Shown here one piece after another: positions 32,594 to 44,759 of a DNA stretch of 64,000 bases (its first letter is position 1; each line of letters begins with the position of its first letter). The notes under the pieces are model-generated. The model ran no database searches, was not told where the DNA came from, and saw only the letters and a program-made list of their open reading frames with translations. This DNA comes from Batkoa obscura (lineage: Eukaryota > Entomophthoromycota > Entomophthoromycetes > Entomophthorales > Batkoaceae), in NCBI GenBank assembly GCA_030770535.1, contig JASVEC010000012.1, positions 248,001-312,000 on the forward strand. Reading direction: 5' to 3'. The translations under genes and the position numbers were made by a program.

Positions 32594-33846
32594 TCCTCTT
32601 GTGAACTAAATGTTTAATCTTAGCCTCTTTTTAATCCTGATATTCTATTCAATATCAAAATGGCGTAATAGTATACAAGTTTGGTAAAGAATTCTATACC
32701 ATTCCCGAAAGACATTGATTATCAATTTTAAAAACCAACACCTTAAAGAATTTTATAATCTGACTCATTATTTTTAAATACAGCTTTTTCACTTCAACAC
32801 ATTTTTATATAAATCATTATAGAACACAACCAATGCACTGAAATTTCCACCAACTTAATGTTATATCTTTTCAGCTTTACAAGTAAACATTCCAATTTGA
32901 ACTATGTTTCTAAACCAGTAATTTAGATCCTTCTAATCACCTTTTAATTAATTATATTATTATTATTATTATTATATTAATAATTTTATTGATATGATTT
33001 AAACTAATATTATTAATTAAATTTTCGTTTTTGGCACCGGGTGCTAACTATATCATTTCATTTTATCTAATAAATCCACTTTTTTCTTAATATTCCTATA
33101 ATTTAAAAAATAACAAATTTTAATTAATATTAATATTAATATTAATAAAAAACATTAATTTAAATTTAAACTAGAATAAACATTAAAATTTTGAATCTCC
33201 TTAAATATTAAGTTAATAAGCAAACCATAGTTATTGACTCAACAACATACACAAATATTACAAATAATACATAATGTGTAAGATGCTTATAAAATTTAAT
33301 ATTTATATTCTTTTTTCCACTTTTATTATTACTTTCAAAGAAGCGTTATTTTCCTTTTAAAGTAATTGCGACGACTTCCTTTTTTATTGGTCATTTTGAA
33401 TGTTAAGGCTAGTGTATACTGGTTTTTTTATTGAATTTTATTTTAATGAATATATTGAATTTTTTGATTGTTTTGTATTTTGTTAAGTTTTCATTATTGA
33501 ATTAACAAAAATCAATTTTAATATTATAAAATAAGATTAATTTCAATAGAAAAATTGTTATTTTACTTTTTTTCAAGCTTTAAACTTAAACGCAAATAAT
33601 TTTTTTAAATTTAAAATCTTAATCAAATTAGAAACTGTCAAGTACTTTATTAGTGTATCTAAAAATATGTTTTATTAATTCAAATTAATTTAAGAGATCA
33701 CTCAAAGCGGATAGTTTGGTTACAAGCATTATTGCCAAGGCATTTAGCTACTCAGTAACTATCTTCTTACTAAGCAATTCATCATTCAATGGAAAAGTAA
33801 GTGGCTGAAAAATCAGAACCCAGATTCTTTATGAATCAACAACATA
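32594..33846. other. Gene-poor region
   Basis: About 1.25 kb of very AT-rich DNA with (ATT)n near 32955-32975 and a TAATAT-type run near 33121-33147. No gene recognised. Confidence 0.45.
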
Positions 33847-33944
33847 TGAGGTAGTTTTTTTTGACTTCACTTTTTCCATCTTTTAAGTGTTATTTGAGTG
33901 GAAAAATTGTTAGTAAAATTCCTGAACACAAAAATACATCCCCT
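33847..33944 (-). mobile_element. MITE-like inverted-repeat element, copy E
   Basis: Reverse orientation: it begins TGAGGTAGTTTTTTTTGAC and ends CAAAAATACATCCCC. The family interior is well preserved (TTTTAAGTGTTATTTGAGTG); the ends are slightly diverged and a target duplication is unclear. Confidence 0.72.
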
Positions 33945-35271
33945 AATATTGATCTTTTTAAAAATTCAAGTCACATCTTGTGGGTTTTATTAAAATTGAA
34001 TATTAATCAATACAATTATCAATGTGATATATAGATAGATAATAGAGAGTCTTTAAATAAAGATAGAATCTATAACGTTATAAGTTTGGGGAAGTGGTCA
34101 ATAAGGAACAAGAAGGAAGAGAGATGTTTAAATGTAGATCTAGCTCTTTGCTATTAATATTTTATTTTATAAAATATAAAAAAGAACAAAAAAATTATTA
34201 TAACTAGTTACTCTTTTACTTTTATTATAATTTATTTTATAAATAATCAATTTATTAAGTATAACTTTGTATCGATTTTAAATATTAAATACAAATTAAT
34301 TAATATTAGATAATTAATATAAGTTAACCAATATTATACTATATTATACTATACTATATTAAAATAATTTCAACTACCCATATTAAATAATTCCATATTA
34401 AAATTTTAAAAAATAGAAATAAACCCTTTATGTTTAGTAATTAATAAAAAAAATAATGAGTTATAATCTCAGATAAATAACGCCTTTCTTTGCTATCAAC
34501 ATATGTTACAAGCTTATAATTTCAATTGAAATATACATGGTTAATGTTTCAATATTTATCGGTAGTTTTGGATAAATGGTACTTTCCCAATACCTTTCCT
34601 TATAATAAACGAATGGTCTGCGCTTTAAGAGCTTCCTTCATTACTTCAATCTTTTCGTTTCAATCAAATCTCTCATTTTCTTTTCTTTTTTTCTTCAATT
34701 CAATTGAATTTACTCCCTCTCTCTCCCTACATGTTAATTATTATCCAACCAATATTAAGTAAATTTTTAATTTTTTTTATAACAATTGAGTCTAAATAAA
34801 TAAATCCAAAAAATAGAATTCTTATTTTTTATTCAATCGTTAGCTTTATCTTATTATTCTTATTTATTTATTTAAATTTATGAAAAACTTTCATAATATT
34901 TATTTTAAACCAGCTTAAATATCTTCAGTTTTCTTTTTATTATCAGCTTTACTTAATTCTCTCTAATGATTTATGTATTTTAAATCTGCTATTAATAACT
35001 TACCTTGAAGTCTTACTAATTAATAAAATAAACCATCTTATCTCTCCTTGAACTTTAAAATCTGATAAGCCACTTTTACTTCCATTGTTTACATTGTACC
35101 ACTCACCAATATTGAATTTTTTACAAATCAAAATTATTATTATTATTATTTATTATTATTTATTATTATAATAAACAATAAATAAAATTATCAGAAACTC
35201 TTCTTTAATATACTATAACGTGAACTTTATTCTATAAAAAATAACTCAATTCTTCATCTCCTCACCCCTCT
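33945..35271. other. Gene-poor region downstream of URB1
   Basis: About 1.3 kb, AT-rich, with TATTA-type runs near 34330-34365 and (ATT)n near 35134-35170. A stretch near 34526-34762 is open but reads as a Phe/Ser-rich low-complexity product and is not supported as a gene. Confidence 0.4.
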
Positions 35272-38200
35272 TTAAAACAATAAATTTCTAATAAATTCCA
35301 ATTTCAATTGGAATCCCCACATCATCAAATTAGGCTCCATTTTCCCCATATAACTAGTTATTAATAGTCCGTTTTTAATTACTTCAATTAAACAAGTATC
35401 TAATTGTTTTATTTGTTTAATTGATTCAAAATTTAAGCTATCACAATTCTGTTCTTCATTTTCATTATTGATAATAATTTTGAAGTTGTTCTTGTCATTA
35501 TCCGAATTATTATTGATTAACCTAATGTTCCCTTCTTTGATACTTTGTTTAACGATAAATACATTATTTTCAATCATTTTTTCTACTATTGAGTGATTCC
35601 ATTCAATATTAAATTGTTGGTTAAATCTTAATACATTCAATACACCTTCCATGACTTCATTCAAACAATTCAATACAATTGCATAATCCTCTAAATTATT
35701 TAAATTCTCTTTTAATATTTGAATAATTTTAAAATAAAACATCATTATTTTATTATTCCATAATGGCCAACCAATCAATAATTTATTCATTTTATTGTTT
35801 AATATGAACATATTACTAATTCGAATAGTAATTAATAATATTATTTTATTTTTTAGTTTATTATTTTGAATTTCATATTCTATAATTCTCAATAAAAATT
35901 CGAATAAATGAACTTTAGTACAATAAAATTGATGATTTGGATTAAATTTAGCTACATTAAATAAATATTCAAGTATCGGTAATTGATGTAATTCCATTAA
36001 TGTACTTCCATTAATTGGTGAAAAATAATAAGTTTGTAATAATAATTGATTTTTTACTTTAATTAATTTTAAATCTAATTCATTTTTAATACTATTCTTG
36101 ATTAATTTTAATACCCATTTTCTTTCTGCATTTGAATTTTTATGAAATCCTTCCATCATCTTACTAAAGAATGGTAATTCTTTGAAATTCAAATTAGGTT
36201 TAGCTAAGAGATATCGATTAATTAAAAGATACATTGAATGTTTTGGATTCATCACTGTTTGTAAACATAAACTAATAAAATTTGTAATACCCGATGGAAT
36301 TCTTGAATTAGATTCTCTATCTTCTATTGAATTTTTTAATAAATCTAAAACTGTTAATACTTGTATTCTTTCGATAAATTTACTAGTCATAATTAAATTA
36401 TAAATTTCATCTAATAATCTATAAGTTATATAGCGAGTACTTGATTCATTGGAGGATAAAGATATTATCAAATAATTTAATAAATTCTTTTTAATAAATG
36501 TTTCTACATTTAAATTATTACCAAATGTAAAATAATTAGCAATTAAATTTAACAAAAAATAAGGATCATAAATTTTGATTGAATTTTCCTTATTATTTTC
36601 ATTAACAAATTGAACTTCCTTTTCTTCTTTCTCAGTTAATAATTCTAATTGATTTAAACTTACATTTACTGGAAAATGATTACACGAAAAGAGTACATTA
36701 CTAGCTTCTAATTTGTCCATCGAATGAGTAACAATATCTCCATTCATTATCAATTTTTTAATTTCCCATTCATTGAATTTAAAGATTAATTTATCAAATA
36801 ATAATAAATAACTTCTTGTGGACATCAACTCTTTAATTTCAAAATTACAAATTAATTTTAATAATTGGCGTTGATCTTTTGTATAATATCCTTGATAAAT
36901 ACTTATCAATTTAATTAATATTTCTTTTTTTAATATAAAATTTGGGTTGATATTATAAAATTGAACTACTAATTGAATTAATTGATGTTGCAATTCCAAA
37001 TTCTCTATTTTATCCATAATTTCAATAATTATTAATTCAATTTCATTCTTCTAAAAATAAAAATAAATAAATAAAAATAAAAATAAAAATAAAAATAAAA
37101 ATAAAAATAAAAATAAAAATAAACTTTACCATTTCATTCATTACATTTAAATCAAAATATTCAAAACATTTAAAAATATTAATATTAAATTCCATTTTTA
37201 AACAAATTGAAATTAATTTGAATAAAAATAAAACTATCTTTTTATCCTTCAGTTTTTCCTTTTCATTTTGATTAAAATAACATTTCATCAATTCAATTAT
37301 TTTATTACAATATTGAATTAATTGTTCCTTTGAAATCTCCTCAAATCTATTTTGATTAAAAATAGTATCAATATCTTCACTCTTCCATAATTGAAATTTC
37401 CAAAATAATAACACTAATTCTTCTCTATTAATATCTAAAATTTGATTCCATTGTTTCAATTTCCACTGTTTTAATATGTCAACTATATTTTTCTCATCTT
37501 CTTTTATATAAGGCAAAAATAAATTTAACATCTCCATTTCATACCTTTTCTTTTCTATCAAAAATTGGACATAAATCTGACTAATTTTTTTCATTACTTT
37601 TTTATCTGTAACGTCAGTTGAATCAAAATAAATCAAATCCCCACTCTTCTCCTTATATCTTAACATATTAAAATAATTTTTAAATAATTCAAAATATTGT
37701 TGAAAATTCAATTCATTAATAAGAATCTTTTGATTTAATAAAAATTGCGTAAAGATAGATTTATATTTTCGATTTAATATTAGTATACTTAACAAGACTT
37801 TAATCTCATCTCTATTCAAATTAAATCGCATTAATTTAATTAATATTTTTTCTATCGTTGGATTATTATTAATTAATTTCCAATTTTGTTGAATTGAATT
37901 ATTATTATTATTATTGTCTTCTTCTTCTTCTTCTTCTTCTAAACTAATTGATTTTTCTTTATTTAATTCCACTTTAATAAATGGAACTAAAGTATGTAAT
38001 AAATCTAATAAAATTAAATCCCAATTTTTATTATTACTTTTATTATTTAAATAAGTTTCTAATATTAAATTCAAATGTTGATTAAATAACCATTGTTTAA
38101 TATTGAAATTTTTGATTTTTAATATTAATTTAATACATAATAGATTAATTTGATTGTTTTCTAAAATTAATTGATTAATAATTAATCCCATTCTTTCTTC

Positions 38201-40210
38201 TTCATTATATTGAAATTTGGGTATTAAATAATTAATTATCATAATAATGTTCTCATCATTTTCTATTTCATTATTATTACTTTCAATAAATTCCATCAAT
38301 TGAATTTTAAAATATTTTAATATAAAATCTATTCTATTAAAATCCATTTGAAACTTTTGAAAACTATTTAAAATAAATAATAGCAATTGATTTATCCATT
38401 TTCCCATTAAATTCCCTTTTAAATAATTCATCTTAATATATTCATTCTCTAATAATAAACCAATTCTATTAATAAATTGATTGATATTTTTTTCTTTAAA
38501 TCTGAATTGTAATTGTAATTGAATATCAATATTATTAAATAAGATTAAAAATAAGGAATTAATCCTTTTGTTATTATTATTATTACTCTGGTTCATTAAA
38601 AATAAATAATAATTATTAATAAAATTAAATTCAACTTCATAATTTTCATTATAATAATAAAATATTAATTTAGAATATTCACTCTCAAAGCATTCTTCAT
38701 TAATCAAATATAAAAATACGTTGGGCTGAATCAATTTAAAAAACTCAATAATTGGTTTTAATTCATTATAACTTTCGATTTGAATCCAATTGAAATTAAT
38801 AATTCCTTTTAAATAATAATAATAATTATAAATAAATTCTATTATTATATTAATATTTAATTCATTTGTTGTATCTTTAATGATGATTTTTATTAATTGA
38901 TAAAATAATTGACTATTGATTGTATTATTATTATTATTATTATTTAATTGTTTCTTAATTTCATTTAATTGTCCATTATTTACCTTTAATTGATTTATAA
39001 CATGTAACAAACTAGTATTGAATTGAAATACTTTATCCGTCATTATAATCTCTACTTCCTTATCTTTGGAGCAATTACCAAGATAATTCAATGTAATTAC
39101 AAATAATTCATTAATTTCTTTATCTTTCATAATAATACTTTGATTTTGGATATAAAACTCCTTTAATACTTTGTAAATTAATTGAAAATCTTTAATAAAA
39201 TGAGTTAAATCGATACTAATTGTCATTAAAAATTGAGTCATTATTAATTTATCTTCTTTTCCAATATTTTGATCTTGAATTTGATCTTTAAAGATAACTA
39301 ACACTGCTAAATATAATGGTGAAAAGGGTACTGTTGTTACTTCCATATTGTTATGTTGTTGTTGTTGTAAATTAATTAATTGATCTATTAAAGCAAATGA
39401 ATATTTAATAAAATAAGTAAATGAAAAATCTAATGTTGAATAAATAATATTCTTATTTTGAAATAATTGAATACAATTTAACCAAATATTTAACTCTAAT
39501 TGATTTAAATTATTATTATTATTAAATAAATTAGATAAATTAAAATATTTTTCAATTACTTTTTTACTTTGTAATTGAATTTTATCACTCTTATTCTTGC
39601 TATCACCCGAATTATCAATATAAATTTTAATAATCTGTATTAAAATTGATTCTTTTTTATCTGGTTGATTAGAATACCATTTAAGCTCCGCCAAATTTTC
39701 CAATAAACTTAATAAATTCGATTGAATTGATGGATTTAATTTAGTAATGTTTTTGTTAATAATAAATTTATTAAAATCAATATTCGATTGTAATACTAAA
39801 TCTGGAAAATATTTTAAATAATCAATTAATAATTTTAAATTAATTTCTTGTAATAAATATTGTTTTTTTTCATTTTTAATTAAATTTAAGTTATTTGTCA
39901 TTGTTAATAAAGATTGAAAATCTAATATTCTTTTTTTATATTCTAATTGAATTTGTTCATTTAATTCTTGATATTTTTTAACAATTTTACTTTGATTTAA
40001 TAATTTATATTGTTGAATATATGATTGAATTTGTTGATTTACTTTTTCTAATTTATTAAAACTAATTTTAATAACTAAACATGTATAATATTGAATCATT
40101 TTATTATCATGTTGAATTCCTTTTAATTGATATGTTTTTAATATATTTTGTGGTAATATATTTTCAATTATTACTTTGAATGAAGGTAATTGTAATTGTA
40201 ATTGTTGCTG

Positions 40211-40282
<72 letters not shown>

Positions 40283-40301
40283 GTTATTATTATTATTATT
40301 A

Positions 40302-40347
<46 letters not shown>

Positions 40348-41762
40348 CAAATTCTGGGACATCTAAATTAATAATTTTCAACAATAATGAAATATTGCTT
40401 AACCAATTAACGGATAATCTTGGTTCAAAACTTAAATTACAATAATTCCAATAATAAGATACTAATTCAGGACAAGTATTGAATATTGTTAACAATAATT
40501 TTTGATGAATTAAATTAGTATTTGCTTGTAATCCAAAACAAAATTCTAATAATTTATTATTATTCATTCTTCTCTTCTTTTTTTCATTACTTTGTTGAAT
40601 TATTATTGTTTCCATTTCATTCCATCCATTAGATTTAATACATATACCATAACCTGATACACTACATATTGATACTAAAAATTTATAAACTAGATCTGAT
40701 ATTTCAATTTCATTATTATTATTATTCACAATTTGATGATTATTTAATAATTCTAAGCACTAAAAAAACACGTTAATATTTAACTTATAACAATAGATTA
40801 AATTAAAAATAAAACTTACTTTACTTAAAAAATCATCATTAAATAAATCAAATAAAAACATCTTGTTATTATAATTTGTATTACTAATAATATTGACTAC
40901 AAACTTAGTTAAGATATTAAAAAAATTTAATATAAACTTTGGATTATCTAAATGTAATCCTTTAACTAATCGTTGAATTGGTATTTGATAAGTTAAATTC
41001 CAATTCGATTTATTATATTTAATCACTTCAAAACAAGTTTCACAATACTTTAAAAATTCCCATCGAGTTTCTATATAAAATTATTACTATATTAAATATT
41101 GTTCTATTATTGATTCAATTATTAAACTTACTTTTCCTTTCTTGTTCTTGATATTCTTCTACACTTTTACCATCCAAAAATTCTTCATTAACTTTAATAT
41201 TATTTAAAACACGACCAACAATCTAAAAATAAAATAAAATATCAATTATAAAATCAACTAAAACCTTTTCTCTTATTTAACTTACTTGTGGTTTCATTTG
41301 AAACACAACAAACACTTCATTAAAATTACCATTAAAATAAAAGATAATTGTTTTCAATAATTTAAAACAAAGTTGATGTAATTTAGCTACATTAACTTTT
41401 AAATAACTCATAATTTTATCACTAAATTTTAATATCAATTTTTTAATCAATGAATTTCTTTCACTATGACCTTTAAATTGTAATACTTCTTCATCATAAG
41501 ATAATAATTCTAAACTCCATATGATTAGTTGAAGTAGATGGATATTTACTTGAAAATGAGTAGAAGTGGATGATTCTAATGTTTCCCAATAATTCAATAT
41601 CTCTTCAATATTGGGGGAATGTTTTAAATAGATCAATAAAGTAGATAAATGTAATTGACTTTCTTTAGGTTGAATTTGTTCATATAATTGTTGAATTGTA
41701 GATTCTATTAATTGCGGTTGCTTTAAAGCTTCCTTAATTTCACTACCTGTTAAATAATCCAT
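35272..41762 (-). CDS. URB1: URB1/Npa1 nucleolar pre-60S assembly protein
   Basis: Five exons (41762-41286, 41222-41132, 41070-40820, 40759-37130, 37050-35272), introns of 60-79 nt, give 2075 aa (human URB1 2271). Urb1/Npa1 is a very large helical scaffold of early pre-60S particles in the nucleolus, needed for 25S/28S and 5.8S rRNA maturation. Family landmarks are KKLILKFSDKIMSYLKVNVA in exon 1, SDLVYKFLVSICS, and LLTIFNTCPELVSYYWNYCN then LSFEPRLSVNWLSNISLLLK in exon 4, aligning with the Npa1 domain; C-terminal helical repeats follow. A run of 45 Asn (about residues 412-456) interrupts the Npa1 domain. Intron 4 is a (TTTTTA)n microsatellite. It starts 234 bp downstream of the IRC3 stop on the same strand. 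Confidence 0.88.
37060..37120. repeat. (AAATAA)n microsatellite in URB1 intron 4
   Basis: About ten hexanucleotide-like units fill almost the whole 79-nt intron between URB1 exons 4 and 5. Read on the gene strand they form a T-rich tract leading to the acceptor, so length changes could affect splicing. Confidence 0.8.
40211..40345 (-). repeat. Trinucleotide repeat encoding 45 consecutive Asn
   Basis: 135 bp of ATT units on the given strand, equal to 43 AAT and two AAC codons on the URB1 strand. Because the repeat unit is three bases, expansion or contraction keeps the frame. Confidence 0.95.
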
Positions 41763-41996
41763 TATTTTTTATTGTTGTTCTATACGATGGATATTGATTC
41801 CTCTTTTCTTTTTTATCTATAAAAATATTAGTCTTAAAAAAAAAGAATCAAAACCTTTACTTTATTCAAAAATTGAATTTAAATGTCAAAATTCAAAAAA
41901 AAATTTGAACCAATTAAAATCGAAAAATTTATAAAAAATTAATCTTTAATATTTTCAATTACATTTGTTTTATTTAATTAACAAAAAAAACATTTA

Positions 41997-44759
41997 TCAA
42001 ATGAGTAACCCTTCATAAAACAAATCCTCTTTATCTAATATCACTTCCTTTTCCTTCTGTCCATTAAAGATCCTATTCAACCCTCCTTCTTTAATAAACA
42101 AAATCAAATTACTTGCTTTACCTTTCGTCAACTTTTTCACACCTTCCAAATCAACTCCTTTTCTTTTCACTTCATCTAATCTCAAAATCAATTTGTTAAT
42201 TAATTTTTCCTGTAATTTCGAAATAGGTTGTTGTTTCCAATTCGCTTTTTTTAGTATAAATGGTATAGAATTGGAATGTCGGTTACGAATATAAGTTTCA
42301 CATGATAATATAATAGATTCTAAACTATCGGATTTAATCGGGAGCACTCGAGGTGTGTAGAAAATAAATGTTTTATTGTATAGGATTTTTTTGCGATATT
42401 TGACGATGTAATAACCTAATATTAAATATGTTTTTATTAACTATTGTGTTTTGTTAATATAACTTAACTTACTATCTTCTTTTTCAATTCGAATTTGACC
42501 ATTTAATAAATTTAAAACAAAACAATTTTCATCTAACATAACCCAATCAAAATCACCTATGTTATCTTCTTTTCTTTTAGTTTGATTTTGTATAAAATTG
42601 ATATGATTTAAATTATCATAATGAATTAATTGAATATTTTTGATAAAACTTGGTAATACCACTTTTTTTTTTTCTTCTTCTTTTCTCTCCTTCTCTTCTT
42701 TTTCTTTTTCCTTCACCTTCTCTCTCTTCTCAATCAATTGACTTATTTTTTGTTCTTTTAATATTAAATTATAATCCATACCTAAAAGAGTAGGGATACT
42801 ACATAATGTTTTATCTTTTTGTACATCAACAAAATCCAATATTAAACATTCTTTTTTTCCTACATGCTTTCGCATTCCTCGTCCTAACATTTGTTGATAT
42901 AAGGGTTTACTTTTTGTTGGACGGGCCATGATAATACAATCAATATTTGGAATATCTGATGTTATTTTTGGTAAATATGATTATAAATATTAAATTCTAG
43001 CTTACCCAAACCTTCAGTTAAAATAGCTATTAATATTTTAAAGAATAAAAATAAATAAATTAAATAATTAAGATAAATAATAGAAATAAAACAAAACTTA
43101 CTACAATTAATTAAAACTTTTAATTTCCCGATTTTAAAATTTTCAATGTATTCTTGTCTTAGTTCAAGTCTTGTTTGACTACTAATAACTTCACATTCAA
43201 TTTTCCAAAATTTAAATTTTTTTTCTAGATTTATAGCATGTTGGATATTTAACGCAAATATTATCGTTGATTTTCTGGTTTCTATAGATGAGTAACAAAA
43301 TTATAAAAAAAATATTCAATGATTATTAATATAATTATTGATGAGTAGAGATAATTAATAAACTTACTTGCTAGCCTTCTATATCCATGAACAATTAAAT
43401 TATTTCTTTCTTCTGTATCAATAGCAGTTGCTAATTGAGTTTGATTATAATCACCTAATACATAACCCACATTAGAAAGATCAATTTCTGTTTTAATTGT
43501 TGTAGCTTTAATGTCACATAACCTAAAATTAAATTGTAAAAAATAAAAAATAAAATCCTATTAATTCATATTGAATATTTACCATCCTTCCTTTACCATC
43601 TCAAAAAAATCTTTATGATAAATAATTTTATCAAATATTTTAGATAGCCCAATACCATCATGTCTTCTCAGAGTAGCAGAACAGCCCCATAATAATATAT
43701 TATTATTAATTTTATTATTATTATTACTATTATTATCATTTAAATTATTATTTAAATTATCCTCTTCTTCATTTTTAATCAAACCAAAATGATTTAATAT
43801 TCTAAGATAAGTGGTAGCCGATGAGTGATGAGCCTATTAGATTAAAAGGAATTAGAAAAAATTAAATAAAATCATATTATTATTATTATTATTTTATTAA
43901 ATTTCTTATAAGTTTTATCACTTACCTCATCAATAATCACACATTTAAACTTCTCTTTATGAAATCTAGCTAATCTTTTACTATTATTATAACCTAAAGA
44001 TTGTACTGATACTAAAATCACATCCGTATTATCAATATCACAATGATGACGTCCACGTTCGATATCAATTCTCTAATGTTTTTGAATCTATTTAATATAA
44101 TCTTCAATTTAAATACTTATTTTTATCCTTATATACAAATATAAAAATGATAATACAAATAGTAAATAAAACGGAACTGACTTACTAACTTTGGGTTAAA
44201 GCTTTTAATAGTTCTAAAAGCTTGAAATAATAACTCTTGTCGATGTGCTAATACTAATACTTTATCTCCACCTTTTATAAATGTTGGTATCTGTGGTATC
44301 AAGTGCGCCATTACTACCTATTTTTTTATCCATTATTAAATCCAAACTCTTAGTTTTTAGAATACTTGATATTACTGTTTTTCCGCTACCTAGATTAAAA
44401 TTCAATAAAATTATTATCATCGAGTTTTTGTTTTGATAGTATTAAATAAAAATGATTATTTACCAACTGGTAAAGAGATAGCTTGTCGTGTTATTCCTGA
44501 ATTTAATCCATTTATGGTGCTCTCAATACACTCTTTTTGGTAAGTTCGAAGTTGTATCGAATTGGACTTGGCTACGGAATGTCAATGATTTAATTTTGAA
44601 ATGATTTAATAATTAGGATTACTTTTTGCCAGTCTAGTATGAATTAAATTGATCTGAATTAAGAACCTTTTTCTAAATAAATAGGTTTTGTCAATTGTTA
44701 TTAAGTGTGGTTGTTATTAAAATAAAGTACCCTCGAATAAAATTGGATTTTAATAGCAT
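41997..44759 (-). CDS. IRC3: IRC3-like mitochondrial SF2 helicase
   Basis: Twelve exons: 44759-44731, 44672-44623, 44571-44464, 44389-44376, 44317-44186, 44072-43926, 43833-43583, 43522-43368, 43281-43102, 43026-43006, 42955-42473, 42415-41997. Together they give 662 aa (yeast Irc3 689). The N-terminus MLLKSNFIRGKRFL is basic and amphipathic, fitting a mitochondrial presequence. Then come the Q-motif region LRTYQKECI, Walker A PVGSGKT (61-67), LVLAHRQELL, VILVSVQSL, DEAH (159-162), CSATLRR, and the second helicase lobe with TEGLDIPNIDCIIMARPT and QMLGRGMRKH. Irc3 is a branch-point DNA helicase that keeps mitochondrial DNA stable. An Asn-rich insert follows DEAH. The 14-nt exon 4 encodes the core of Walker A and exon 10 is 21 nt; both are needed for frame. 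The extreme N-terminus is the least certain part. Confidence 0.88.

Noticed and set aside
34526-34762. Open frame of 78 codons
   Set aside because: Phe/Ser-rich low-complexity product in AT-rich spacer, no conserved feature.
40180-40371. Poly-Tyr and poly-Ile frames across the trinucleotide repeat
   Set aside because: They are shadows of the Asn run in URB1.
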